Source of the DNA: Flavobacterium psychrotrophum
GTDB taxonomy: Bacteria > Bacteroidota > Bacteroidia > Flavobacteriales > Flavobacteriaceae
Length of the DNA: 64,000 nt
NCBI RefSeq assembly: GCF_003403075.1
Contig: NZ_CP031557.1
Span: 620,001-684,000, forward strand
Direction of reading: 5' to 3'
Part shown: piece by piece, positions 38,974-47,759 of the stretch
How positions within the stretch are numbered: position 1 is the stretch's first letter
Layout: each line of letters starts with the position of its first letter
Position numbers and translations under genes: made by a program
Notes under the pieces: generated by a model
What the model was told of the DNA's origin: nothing
Databases searched by the model: none
Seen by the model: only the letters and a program-made list of their open reading frames with translations

Positions 38974-38987
38974 ATGATAAATATCAT
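38974..38987 (+). promoter_or_regulatory. Crp/Fnr-type palindrome upstream of the MBL-rhodanese gene
   Basis: ATGATAAATATCAT is a perfect 6-bp inverted repeat of the FNR-like form (TTGAT-N4-ATCAA). A 7/8 -7 box, TACTTTTA, lies at 39010-39017; with transcription starting near 39024 the site is centred at about -43, the place of a class II activator. Confidence 0.45.
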
Positions 38988-39043
38988 AGTTTACGCTCTA
39001 TGCCGGGTTTACTTTTACATTGCTAATGATAAAGTTTTGAGTG

Positions 39044-40456
39044 ATGAAAGTAGAACAGATTTATACCGGATGCCTTGCCCACGCGGCCTATTATGTAGAG
39101 AGTAATGGCGAGGCGGCAATTTTTGACCCGCTGCGCGAAGTACAGCCGTATATATACCGTGCCACCAAAGATGGTGCTAAAATTAAATATGTTTTTGAAA
39201 CGCATTTTCATGCCGATTTTGTAAGCGGGCATCTTGACCTCGCCGATAAAACGGGCGCTGAAATTGTTTTTGGGCCGTGTGCCAAACCCTTGTATGAGGC
39301 TGTAATTGCCGAAGACGGCCAGGTGTTTACCTTAGGCGACTATAAAATAAAAGTACTACACACGCCCGGGCATACTATGGAGAGTACCACATTTTTATTG
39401 ATTGATGAAAATGATGAGCAGCATGGCATCATTACCGGAGATACCCTGTTTATAGGAGATGTGGGCAGGCCGGACCTTGCACGGCATGTAGTATTTGAAC
39501 TCACCCAGGAAAAGCTTGCAAAGCACCTTTTCCGTTCGCTGCGCGAAAAGATCATGCCATTGGCAGACAATATTATTGTATATCCTAACCATGGGGCGGG
39601 CAGTGCCTGTGGTAAAAAGATGAGCAAAGAAACTACCGACACCCTGGGCAACCAGAAAAAGACAAATTATGCCCTTCGTGCTGATATGACCGAAGATGAA
39701 TTTGTGCAGGAAGTACTTGCCGGGCTGGCACCACCACCGGGCTACTTTCCTAAAAATGTACTGATGAATATTAAAGGCTACGAGAGTTTTGATACGGTAC
39801 TGAAACGTGCCAGCAAGCCACTTGACCCAGTAGAGTTTGAAATTGCAGCTAATCTTACCGGTGCACTGATACTCGATGTGCGTAACCCGGCTGTTTTTGC
39901 AGATGGCTTTATACCTAACAGTATAAACATAGGACTGGACGGTAGTTTTGCCAACTGGGTGGGAGAGATGGTAATGGACATTGACCAGAAAATATTGTTA
40001 GTCGCTGATCCCGGAAGGGAGGAAGAAGCCCTAACGCGCCTGAGCCGCGTGGGGTATGATCATACAATAGGATACCTTAGAGGTGGTTATGCGGCATGGT
40101 ACAACGCCAATAATCCTGTAGAGACCATTGACAGGATAACAGCGGCGGAGTTTGAGATGATTCACAGCCCGTTTGGTTTTGTAGTTGATGTTCGTAAGAA
40201 AAGCGAATATGACAGCGAGCACGTTATTAATAGTATAAACGTACCGCTAAACCGCATTTTTGAGCAACTGGCAGTATTCCCTAAAAATAAGAGATTTGTA
40301 TTATGTTGTGCCGGTGGCTATCGTAGCATGATTGCAGCATCGATATTAAAGAAACTTGGGCACGATAATTTTTTTGAAGTAGAGGGCGGTTTTGCTGCTA
40401 TTTCTAAAACTTCAGTACCTAAAACAGATTATACAAGCCCCATAAGTTTACTATAG
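39044..40456 (+). CDS. MBL-fold hydrolase with two rhodanese domains (persulfide dioxygenase-like)
   Basis: 470 residues from the ATG at 39044. The metallo-beta-lactamase domain (about 1-240) has ETHFHADFVSGH, HTPGHTMESTTF and GDTLFIGDVGRPDLAR, the pattern of ETHE1-like persulfide dioxygenases. The first rhodanese domain (about 258-345) lacks an active cysteine. The second (about 365-460) has the catalytic loop CCAGGYRS. The enzyme would oxidise glutathione- or similar persulfide and move sulfur between acceptors, as in sulfide detoxification. A thioredoxin gene follows after a terminator, and a Crp/Fnr-type site lies upstream. Confidence 0.92.
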   Translation: MKVEQIYTGCLAHAAYYVESNGEAAIFDPLREVQPYIYRATKDGAKIKYVFETHFHADFVSGHLDLADKTGAEIVFGPCAKPLYEAVIAEDGQVFTLGDYKIKVLHTPGHTMESTTFLLIDENDEQHGIITGDTLFIGDVGRPDLARHVVFELTQEKLAKHLFRSLREKIMPLADNIIVYPNHGAGSACGKKMSKETTDTLGNQKKTNYALRADMTEDEFVQEVLAGLAPPPGYFPKNVLMNIKGYESFDTVLKRASKPLDPVEFEIAANLTGALILDVRNPAVFADGFIPNSINIGLDGSFANWVGEMVMDIDQKILLVADPGREEEALTRLSRVGYDHTIGYLRGGYAAWYNANNPVETIDRITAAEFEMIHSPFGFVVDVRKKSEYDSEHVINSINVPLNRIFEQLAVFPKNKRFVLCCAGGYRSMIAASILKKLGHDNFFEVEGGFAAISKTSVPKTDYTSPISLL

Positions 40457-40483
40457 TTGAGTTCATACCCTTTCCTTTTTTTT

Positions 40484-40514
40484 AAAGCCCTGTTAATGTA
40501 TTTTGCAGGGCTTT
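40484..40514 (+). terminator. Intrinsic terminator of the MBL-rhodanese gene
   Basis: AAAGCCCTG (40484-40492) pairs with CAGGGCTTT (40506-40514), followed by a short T-rich tail. Confidence 0.7.
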
Positions 40515-40551
40515 TATATTTAGCTAATTTTATGGCTTAATACTTTTTAGC

Positions 40552-40854
40552 ATGAATGCATTTCAAACACTTATAAATGGCGATACCCCTGTATTGATAG
40601 ACTTTTTTGCGACATGGTGTGGTCCCTGCAAGATGATGGCGCCCATACTGGACGATGTAAAAACCGAGCTGGGTGACAGCGTAACCATTATAAAAATTGA
40701 TGTAGATAAAAACCAGGCATTAGTGGCTACATCGCAATTTCAGGTTAGGGGAGTACCCACGCTGATGTTGTTTAAAAATGGTGAAATGCTTTGGAAACAA
40801 TCTGGCGTAGTGCCGAAGGAAGATTTGGTGAAAACAGTTAAAAGTTTTCAGTAA
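40552..40854 (+). CDS. Thioredoxin
   Basis: 100 residues, no signal peptide, with the redox motif ATWCGPCKMMAP (Cys23 and Cys26) and the cis-proline segment VRGVPTLMLF. It reduces protein disulfides in the cytoplasm. The position after the MBL-rhodanese gene suggests it may serve as sulfur acceptor or reductant for that enzyme (inference). Confidence 0.94.
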   Translation: MNAFQTLINGDTPVLIDFFATWCGPCKMMAPILDDVKTELGDSVTIIKIDVDKNQALVATSQFQVRGVPTLMLFKNGEMLWKQSGVVPKEDLVKTVKSFQ

Positions 40855-40932
40855 TCAGTGGTCAGTCCCAGTTTACATTCTATGTTCCGTTGATTGAAAC
40901 TTCTGTAAACTGCGACTGAACACTGCAAACTG

Positions 40933-42003
40933 TTACAAAGGCTCCTGCTGGCTCAGGCAATGGAAGCTGCCCAGTCCCCAAATAAGGTCTGTGCTGTCTA
41001 TGCCTATAACCTCGCGGCCTTTAAAGCAATCTGTAAGTATATCAAGTGCTTTTTTATCATTAACATCATCGCGGAATGTAGGTACAATTACGCTTTCATT
41101 TGCAATGTAAAAGTTTGCGTAGGATGCCGGTAGTCTTTGGTCTTCCCAAATAACAGCTTTAGGCATTGGCAACTCAATAATGTTTACCTGCTTACCATCC
41201 TGCAAGCGCATGCCTTTAAGCAGTTCAAGGTTTTCGTGAAGCAGGTGATAATTTTCGTCGTTCTTATCTTCCTCTACTACAGTTACTACGGTATCTTCGT
41301 TTACAAAACGGGTAATATCATCAATATGCCCATCAGTATCATCGCCTACTATACCATCGCCCAGCCATAAAATATGGTCTGCACCATAATATTCAGAAAG
41401 ATATTCTTCTATTTGCTTCTGGTTGAGGTGTGGATTACGGTTTTCGTTAAGCAGGCAGGCTGTTGTTGTAAGCAACGTGCCTTTGCCGTTAAACTCTACA
41501 CTGCCGCCTTCCATTACAATACCCGGGTTAAAAAACTTAAGTCCCAGTGCTTCGCCTATGCGTGTAGGGATAACATCATCCAGGTCGTATGGAGGATATT
41601 TGTCGCCCCAGGCATTATAACCCCAGTCAACAATAGCCTTTTCTCCGGTTTGTTTATTAACTAGGAAAGCAGGGCCATGATCGCGGCACCAGGCATCGTT
41701 AGTAGGATGAAAGTAAAAACTTACGTTTTCTAAAACAGCTCCTTTTACAAGGGCGGCATACATATGCAGTTCGCTTATCGCGAAGTTTTTCATAGCTTCA
41801 TCAGCTACGTTTATACACACTTTTTGATGGCGCGATACCTGCAAAATAAATTCGCAGTACGGCTTGTAAATGGTGTGTAATTTACCCGGCCATGAAGCCT
41901 CTTTGTGCGGCCATGAAAGCCATAGCGCACGCTGCGGCGCAAATTCTGCCGGAAATGTGAAACCCAGTTTCTTTGGAGTCTCTATGTTTTGGAATTGTGA
42001 CAT
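40933..42003 (-). CDS. aguA: Agmatine deiminase
   Basis: 356 residues of the peptidyl-arginine-deiminase superfamily. It converts agmatine to N-carbamoylputrescine and ammonia. LWLSWPHKEASWPGK, NDAWCRDHGPAFLVN, GGSVEFNGKGTLLTT and GDDTDGHIDDITRFV carry the substrate-binding Asp and His residues, and the nucleophile is Cys349 near the end (GLGSFHCLSQQ). Together with aguB, 101 nt upstream on the same strand, it gives a putrescine route from agmatine. Confidence 0.95.
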   Translation of the reverse strand: MSQFQNIETPKKLGFTFPAEFAPQRALWLSWPHKEASWPGKLHTIYKPYCEFILQVSRHQKVCINVADEAMKNFAISELHMYAALVKGAVLENVSFYFHPTNDAWCRDHGPAFLVNKQTGEKAIVDWGYNAWGDKYPPYDLDDVIPTRIGEALGLKFFNPGIVMEGGSVEFNGKGTLLTTTACLLNENRNPHLNQKQIEEYLSEYYGADHILWLGDGIVGDDTDGHIDDITRFVNEDTVVTVVEEDKNDENYHLLHENLELLKGMRLQDGKQVNIIELPMPKAVIWEDQRLPASYANFYIANESVIVPTFRDDVNDKKALDILTDCFKGREVIGIDSTDLIWGLGSFHCLSQQEPL

Positions 42004-42028
42004 TTTTTTCTTTTAACCGTACAAGTAG

Positions 42029-42053
42029 ATTGCCGCGCTTCGCTCGCAATGAC
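42029..42053. repeat. Short interspersed repeat of the GTCATTGCGAGC type
   Basis: The minus strand reads GTCATTGCGAGCGAAGCGCG, continuing GCAAT. This string is familiar to me as a common interspersed element of many bacterial genomes. It lies in the gap between aguB and aguA. Confidence 0.45.
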
Positions 42054-42104
42054 AGGCCGGTGTGGAACACTGATTATAAACAATAAACCGTAAACAGCCT
42101 GGGG

Positions 42105-42980
42105 CTATTCTTCATCAAGATAACGCTTTGTAATAGGCTGGTAGCTGTCTATCCTGCGGTCGCGAAGAAAAGGCCAGTGTGTGCGGTAATGGTCTGTAGC
42201 CTTAGTGTCTACTTCTACCACGGTTGTTTCTTCTTCTTCGTGAGTACCAAGGTACAACAGTTTACCCTGAGGGTTGGCTACAAAGCTGCCACCCCAGAAT
42301 TTCATGGCACCGTCCTGCTCAAAGCCTACACGGTTAACGCTTACAACGTGTACGCCATTTGCAACGGCGTGAGAGCGCTGAATGGTTTGCCAAGCGTCAT
42401 ATTGTTCTTTGTTTGTATCTTCATCCTGGTCTGTAGCCCAGCCTATAGCGGTAGGGTAGAACATGATTTCTGCGCCCATAAGTGCTGTTATGCGGCTTGC
42501 TTCAGGGTACCACTGGTCCCAGCAGATAAGCACGCCAATTTTGGCATATTTGGTCTGGAAGGTTTTATAACCCAGGTCGCCGGGTGTAAAGTAGAATTTC
42601 TCGTAGAACGCAGGGTCGTCCGGAATGTGCATTTTGCGGTATTTACCCAGGTATGTACCATCGGCATCTATAACCGCCGTAGTATTGTGGTATAAGCCTT
42701 CGGCACGCTTTTCAAATAACGAAGCTATAATTACTACGTTAAGCTCTTTAGCAACTTCGCTAAGCGTTTCGGTGCTTGGGCCGGGAATGGCTTCAGCCAG
42801 TTTAAAGTTTTCATAATCTTCTACATCACAAAAATACAGCGATGTAAAAAGTTCCTGCAGGCACACGATCTGAGCGCCATTTGCAGCAGCATTACGAATT
42901 TCTCGGATGGCTTTATCCATATTGGGCTGCTTTTCTTTTTCGCAGCTCATTTGTACCAATCCTATCTTTACTTTACCCAT
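42105..42980 (-). CDS. aguB: N-carbamoylputrescine amidase
   Basis: 291 residues of the nitrilase superfamily. The catalytic triad is Glu43 (LQELFTSLYF), Lys116 (GKYRKMHIPDDP) and Cys153 (LICWDQWYPE). It hydrolyses N-carbamoylputrescine to putrescine, CO2 and ammonia. It is transcribed before aguA; the pair is the plant- and bacterial-type putrescine pathway. Confidence 0.95.
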   Translation of the reverse strand: MGKVKIGLVQMSCEKEKQPNMDKAIREIRNAAANGAQIVCLQELFTSLYFCDVEDYENFKLAEAIPGPSTETLSEVAKELNVVIIASLFEKRAEGLYHNTTAVIDADGTYLGKYRKMHIPDDPAFYEKFYFTPGDLGYKTFQTKYAKIGVLICWDQWYPEASRITALMGAEIMFYPTAIGWATDQDEDTNKEQYDAWQTIQRSHAVANGVHVVSVNRVGFEQDGAMKFWGGSFVANPQGKLLYLGTHEEEETTVVEVDTKATDHYRTHWPFLRDRRIDSYQPITKRYLDEE

Positions 42981-43092
42981 GGTGTTTAAATAAAAATTTG
43001 AAGCGCAAATTTACGCATTTTTTCGGGATTTTCTTTGCTATGTGCGTTATGCTTTCAGGGCAAACGCATCATTTCATTTGCTTAAATTTTTT

Positions 43093-43199
43093 GCCACGAA
43101 TTGCACGAATTTTCACAAATTTCAGGAATCATCAAATTCTTAATATTCAAAGTGATTAAGGAGGAATCAAAATTTGTGAAAATTTGGGCAATTCGTGGC
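43093..43199. repeat. Intergenic imperfect palindrome, copy 3 (longest)
   Basis: Arms of about 30 nt (43093-43122 and 43170-43199) starting GCCACGAATTGC and ending GCAATTCGTGGC are complementary except at two or three positions and enclose about 47 nt. It fills most of the gap between aguB and the SRPBCC gene. Related to the elements at 13742 and 37197. Confidence 0.75.
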
Positions 43200-43225
43200 T
43201 TATTTTTATAATGCGTATGCTTTAG

Positions 43226-43663
43226 CTAAAGTAGTATCTCCTTTTTCTCGGCCAGTTCTTTAATTTTTTGCGAGGCTGTTTTTCCAAAATGGGCACTATC
43301 ATCAAACAGTTTGTCATTTTCGGTAAGTAATGCAAAATCACCTATTTCAATGCCGAGCCAGGTATAGCCGTCAATGTCCGCATTTAGGGTGTAATCATAG
43401 CCAATGTGCGATACACCCTGTTCCTGCCACTCGGGTACATAAAGCTGGTACCGCAGGTTTTTATTGATCTTGTATTCTACCACGTCCATGCGTCCCTGGC
43501 CGGCGAAGTTAATAATGGTTGCAGGATGGATATCATAATCGCCAAAATCTTCGGGTAACTGACTCCATTGGCGAATGTAATGGGGTTTTGTAAGTACTTC
43601 CCAAACACGGGTTACGGGTGCATCTATACGCACGCTTTGTTTTACTACAAGTGAGGTTTCCAT
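43226..43663 (-). CDS. SRPBCC (START/AHSA1-like) domain protein
   Basis: 145 residues filling one helix-grip domain: VVKQSVRIDAPVTRVWEVLT at the start, LTKPHYIRQW in the middle, and a long C-terminal helix. Such proteins bind hydrophobic ligands or, in the AHSA1 branch, act as Hsp90-like cofactors. The substrate is unknown and the gene stands alone. Confidence 0.82.
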   Translation of the reverse strand: METSLVVKQSVRIDAPVTRVWEVLTKPHYIRQWSQLPEDFGDYDIHPATIINFAGQGRMDVVEYKINKNLRYQLYVPEWQEQGVSHIGYDYTLNADIDGYTWLGIEIGDFALLTENDKLFDDSAHFGKTASQKIKELAEKKEILL

Positions 43664-43754
43664 AGCTGATTATTTTTAATGTTAGTTCTCAAATTCAATA
43701 CAAGTTACCCAATCCATATCCGGAAGGAAAGCCTTTTAACGATACATTAAAAAA

Positions 43755-43774
43755 GCCCATGCTGTTGCACGGGC
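43755..43774 (-). terminator. Intrinsic terminator of the 66-aa membrane protein gene
   Basis: On the minus strand GCCCGTGC pairs with GCATGGGC (8 bp with one G.U) and six T residues follow. Confidence 0.75.
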
Positions 43775-43799
43775 CTGACTATAAGTTTCAATATACGTT

Positions 43800-44000
43800 T
43801 TAAACGTTCGAATCGTCTCGTGTGCGCTTTACAAGGCTTATGCCGGCAATAAAGAAAATTAGCCCTAAGATGCCGTAAATGGCAATGGTTTTGATGCTCT
43901 GCTCTCCCGTATTGCTGTTTACAAAAATATATCCTCCGTAAATAAGCCCTATAATACCGAGGATGGTGAGTACGGTTCCAAAAATTCGTTTCAGGTTCAT
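43800..44000 (-). CDS. Small membrane protein, 66 aa
   Basis: Two membrane helices (about 7-28 and 38-57) joined by a short loop NSNTGEQSIKT and ending in a charged tail KRTRDDSNV. It has its own terminator. A resemblance to short DUF3185-type membrane proteins is possible. No function can be given. Confidence 0.7.
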   Translation of the reverse strand: MNLKRIFGTVLTILGIIGLIYGGYIFVNSNTGEQSIKTIAIYGILGLIFFIAGISLVKRTRDDSNV

Positions 44001-44263
44001 AGTAAAGATGTTTTGTTTAGTGTGTTGTAAATTTCAGGTTTATTTAAAAATCAGGCATTGTATTTTATAAAACCTTAACGAAATTGTTACTGAATTATCA
44101 TCTCATTAGCATTTATTGGGAGTTAAAAACAGTAGGTAGTTTTTTACTTACTAATTATATCTTAAGCAAAAGTTATAGTGTTATAAAGTTCTATATACTA
44201 AGGTTTTATTTGCTGAAATTTGAGGTGTAATAACGACTGTTTATCTCATTAATACCTTATGCT

Positions 44264-44497
44264 ATGAAACTACTTTACATTCTTCTGGCTTTGTTCATCA
44301 CATCGGTTGGTGGATATTTTATAGTAAATAATTTTAGCTTTGACAGTAGTGCGTTTAGCAGTTTTCTGATCAATAGTTTATTTATCCTGATGATCCTGGG
44401 GCTTGTAGCGGCAAGTGTTGCAGTAATGTTTACTTTAAAGAAAAAGCAGCAGAACAGGAATGTAATGACAATAAGGCAATACTACGATTATAAATAA
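44264..44497 (+). CDS. Small membrane protein, 77 aa
   Basis: Two hydrophobic helices (about 3-21 and 33-54) followed by a basic tail KKKQQNRNVMTIRQYYDYK in the cytoplasm. ATG at 44264 and a shared bidirectional terminator after it support a real gene. Family not recognised. The 263-nt stretch before it (44001-44263) is AT-rich and shows no other gene. Confidence 0.6.
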   Translation: MKLLYILLALFITSVGGYFIVNNFSFDSSAFSSFLINSLFILMILGLVAASVAVMFTLKKKQQNRNVMTIRQYYDYK

Positions 44498-44534
44498 TAA
44501 AGCGTTCGTTAAACAAACGGCTACGCTTTTAAGT

Positions 44535-44571
44535 GAAACGGGGCTATCTCTAAATTGAGTAGCCCCGTTTC
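44535..44571. terminator. Bidirectional terminator between convergent genes
   Basis: GAAACGGGGCT (44535-44545) pairs perfectly with AGCCCCGTTTC (44561-44571), 11 bp, with T-rich flanks on both sides. Confidence 0.75.
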
Positions 44572-44590
44572 TGTTTAAATACCGGATAAA

Positions 44591-47500
44591 TTATCTTTTT
44601 ATAAATTTTTCCCTTGTTATACCACCTTCGGTTTGTACTATTGCAAAATATACTCCTGTTTTTACAGATTCGAGGCTTATTTTCGCATTCCCGTAATTTC
44701 GTACAACCAACTGCCCCAGTGCATTAAAAACAGCTATTTGTTTTACGGTATTTGATGTAACAATTTCCAGCATATTTGTTTCATTGTTTACAAATAGAAA
44801 AGCGCTATTGGCATCATAGCCTTTAATGTCTAAGGATTGTACAGGAGAACAATCTGAAATTACTTCGCAGTCATTGAGTGTTATATTTACGGCATAGCTG
44901 CCTATAGCCTGGGCTATAAATACCTGCTGTGTAGCACCACTTATAGATAAACCTGTACCACAGTCAAACCATTGGTACTGCGCATTGGGCTGTTGTGCTA
45001 CAAGGACTGCATTGTTAGCTACTACTAAAGAGCTTGGCTTACCGGTAATAGTCAATGTCATTGTAAAAGTTACCGTACCGCCATAGCCATCATTAGCAGT
45101 TACAGTAAGATTTGTAACGCCTGTCTGTGCATGTAGGGGGGTGTAGTTAAGTGTATAGTTGCCGTTATTTCCTGTTATGGCTATGTTCGCAACCGGTAAC
45201 AATGTAGGTGTACTACTCGTAACAGTAAACTGTAGCACATCATTATCGGCATCTGTAATTTCAAAATCAAAATTATCTGCTGTGTTGCTGCAAGATGTAA
45301 CCGCTTGTGGTACATTGCTTACAACAGGTTCCTGATTTGGTATTACTAATGTAAGTTGTGTAAACTTTGGATTTGCACCAAGCACGGGACCATTAATACC
45401 GTTAAAAAAAATTACATCAGTGATAGATGCTGTTGCAATGTCATATTCGAAAATACTGCCCATAACCGGCCCCCGTGCCTGCCCGTAACAAAGGCCATAT
45501 AGTTTGTTATCATATAATGTTAAAGTACCCTGAGGCACAATATTATATCCCCATATGTTACTGGTGCCGGCGCTTAAAGCACCCATCATAATTTTAACAT
45601 CAAAAGTATTAGTGGCAGGATCCCATTCAAACAGGCTTCCAAAACCCGTTTCGCCGCCTTTGCTTGTAAGCCCATAGAATTTTCCATTCGCCAGGGTTAG
45701 TGCTCCCGTGGGATATGTACCCTCAGCATCCGTAAAGATGTGCTTAAGGGTAACAGCATTAGTGGCAGGATCCCACTCAAAAATAGTACCTTTAAAAAGG
45801 TAGTTACCATTGCTTGATGTAATGCCATAGTATTTACCGTTATAATAAGCCAGGCTATTTGCTGCAGGTTCGCCCTGATACGTTTCAATAGATCCCTGCG
45901 ATCCGTCGTTATTCAGTATCTGTATTTCAGTCGAGGTTTGCTCTCCGGCCGTATATTTATGTATTGCCCCACGCTGAGAATTTGCACCCCAGCCCAACGT
46001 GTACATATCGGCTGATTGTCCGTTGTTTACCAGCATACCATCGTTAAAACTTCCGCTGACCTTGGGTTCAAATATGTTAGTAGCGGCATCCCATTCAAAA
46101 ATGCCTGTACCTGAATAAAATTGCTGGCTGTTGATTGGGGCATATGCTGTTTTACCATACAGTTTAGTGCCATTTGGCGTAAGGCCTATACCGCCATACC
46201 AACCTGTACTGGCATTAAAACGCACCTTAACGGCAAATTGCTGTGTGGTCATATCCCATTCAAAGATGTTGCCATGATGGTCATAATCGCCGGTGAATGT
46301 CATGCCATAGAGTTTACTGCCCACTTGTGTAAGGCTGCCCCGCGGTAACGATCCGTTTGTTGCACCAAAGTGTACCGATCGGGTATGGGTATGCGTAGTT
46401 GTGTTGAACTCAAACAATACACCTGAATTGCCCTGCCCGTAAGCTGAACTGGTGCCATAAAGTTTGTCGCCTATAACAATCATAGTAGCATAAGGCATAG
46501 CTACTTCTGTTACAATAACCTCGACACCGGGAGCGCAAACCGGATAATTTGCAGCTTCTTCAGTCGTGTTGTTAGTAGCAGGATCCCAACTAAAAATAGA
46601 TCCTTTGCATACACCATTGCCATCGCTGGCAGCACTTGTTATAAGGTAAAAGATATTGTCTTTAAGGGTAAGAGAGCCCAACGGTTTTGTGGTGCGGTAA
46701 TTTGTGCCGCTATAAGCCCCACCAAGGTCTTTCTTTTTTAAGTAGGCGTTGGTAGCAGGGTTCCATTCAAAAATAACCCCACCGGCATTACTGCCTCCAA
46801 GTGTGGTAACACCATAAAATTTGTTGTTATACAGCGTAAGATGCCCGTTAGGGTTTTCGCCATCAGCGCCGGTAAAGTCTTTCTTTTTGGTAAAAGTATC
46901 AGTAGCAGGATTCCACTCGTATATAACGCCTTTACCAGAAGTGCCGCCGGCACTCGTCATGCCGTATAATTTACTGTTGTAGGCTTCAAGCTTTGCTATA
47001 GGGACGCTACCATTGGTAGTTGTAAAATCATGCTTTTTTGTAAAGGTGTTTGTGGCAGGATCCCAGGTAAAAAGTACCCCGGAATTTGCGTTTCCCCCTG
47101 CTGTGGTAACACCATAGAATAAGCCATTGTATAAAGTAAGCGTGCCAATAGGATTGAAGCCGTTACTTCCGTCAAAGTCTATTTTTTTAGTGTAGACATT
47201 CGTTACAGGATCCCATTCATAGATCACACCACCGTTACCGGAGCCTCCCAGGTGTGTCATGCCATAAAATTTTCCATTGTGCAAAACTAAAGCACCACGG
47301 GCATCGGTTCCGTTTGCTGTTTCAAAACTATAGGGTTCGGTATAGGTATTTGTGGTAAGGTCCCATTCATAAATAACCCCTGCGTTGTTTGCTCCGCCCA
47401 GGGTAGTAGTGCCGTAAACCTTTCCGTTACCGCCATCAGTAACATCAGATTTAGATACTTTGCCATGAACTACTTCGTCAAATGAAAAGTCATGATGAAA

Positions 47501-47659
47501 CGTATGGTCTTCGGGTGTGTAATGAAAAATGGTACCTACATTACCTGTGCCGCCCTTTTGAGTTAAGCCATATAACTGGGCAGTATGTTGTGCTGTTGTT
47601 TTTTGTAATGATAAGATTGTCAGGAGTAAAATAATTACAGAAAGTAATTTTATTTTCAT
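44591..47659 (-). CDS. Secreted protein with about 14 GloVer-type tandem repeats and a T9SS sorting domain
   Basis: 1022 residues with a signal peptide (1-23). From about residue 30 to 770 runs a tandem repeat of about 50 residues with the core LYGxTxxGGxxxxGVIYEWDPATNxFTKK, of which I count roughly 14 copies (some worn, such as YTLGWGANSQRGAIHKY). A cadherin-like domain follows (about 800-870, ANDGYGGTVTFTMTLTI), then a region of the immunoglobulin-like T9SS-associated type, and the type A sorting domain at the end (VKTGVYFAIVQTEGGITREKFIKR, in part). The protein should cross the outer membrane by the type IX system. Probably a beta-propeller-like surface or secreted protein; the ligand is unknown. 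Confidence 0.88.
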   Translation of the reverse strand: MKIKLLSVIILLLTILSLQKTTAQHTAQLYGLTQKGGTGNVGTIFHYTPEDHTFHHDFSFDEVVHGKVSKSDVTDGGNGKVYGTTTLGGANNAGVIYEWDLTTNTYTEPYSFETANGTDARGALVLHNGKFYGMTHLGGSGNGGVIYEWDPVTNVYTKKIDFDGSNGFNPIGTLTLYNGLFYGVTTAGGNANSGVLFTWDPATNTFTKKHDFTTTNGSVPIAKLEAYNSKLYGMTSAGGTSGKGVIYEWNPATDTFTKKKDFTGADGENPNGHLTLYNNKFYGVTTLGGSNAGGVIFEWNPATNAYLKKKDLGGAYSGTNYRTTKPLGSLTLKDNIFYLITSAASDGNGVCKGSIFSWDPATNNTTEEAANYPVCAPGVEVIVTEVAMPYATMIVIGDKLYGTSSAYGQGNSGVLFEFNTTTHTHTRSVHFGATNGSLPRGSLTQVGSKLYGMTFTGDYDHHGNIFEWDMTTQQFAVKVRFNASTGWYGGIGLTPNGTKLYGKTAYAPINSQQFYSGTGIFEWDAATNIFEPKVSGSFNDGMLVNNGQSADMYTLGWGANSQRGAIHKYTAGEQTSTEIQILNNDGSQGSIETYQGEPAANSLAYYNGKYYGITSSNGNYLFKGTIFEWDPATNAVTLKHIFTDAEGTYPTGALTLANGKFYGLTSKGGETGFGSLFEWDPATNTFDVKIMMGALSAGTSNIWGYNIVPQGTLTLYDNKLYGLCYGQARGPVMGSIFEYDIATASITDVIFFNGINGPVLGANPKFTQLTLVIPNQEPVVSNVPQAVTSCSNTADNFDFEITDADNDVLQFTVTSSTPTLLPVANIAITGNNGNYTLNYTPLHAQTGVTNLTVTANDGYGGTVTFTMTLTITGKPSSLVVANNAVLVAQQPNAQYQWFDCGTGLSISGATQQVFIAQAIGSYAVNITLNDCEVISDCSPVQSLDIKGYDANSAFLFVNNETNMLEIVTSNTVKQIAVFNALGQLVVRNYGNAKISLESVKTGVYFAIVQTEGGITREKFIKR

Positions 47660-47723
47660 AGCAGGTTTCTTGATTGATGTGTTTAAGAAACAGGCAGATG
47701 TTAAAATACCCTAAGTTGTAAAA

Positions 47724-47755
47724 AAAATGCCACTGCTTATGCAGAGGCATTTTTA
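47724..47755 (-). terminator. Intrinsic terminator of the FG-GAP protein gene
   Basis: On the minus strand a stem of 9 + 4 bp interrupted by one T.T mismatch, loop ATAA, is followed by eight T residues. Confidence 0.7.
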
Positions 47756-47759
47756 CAAC

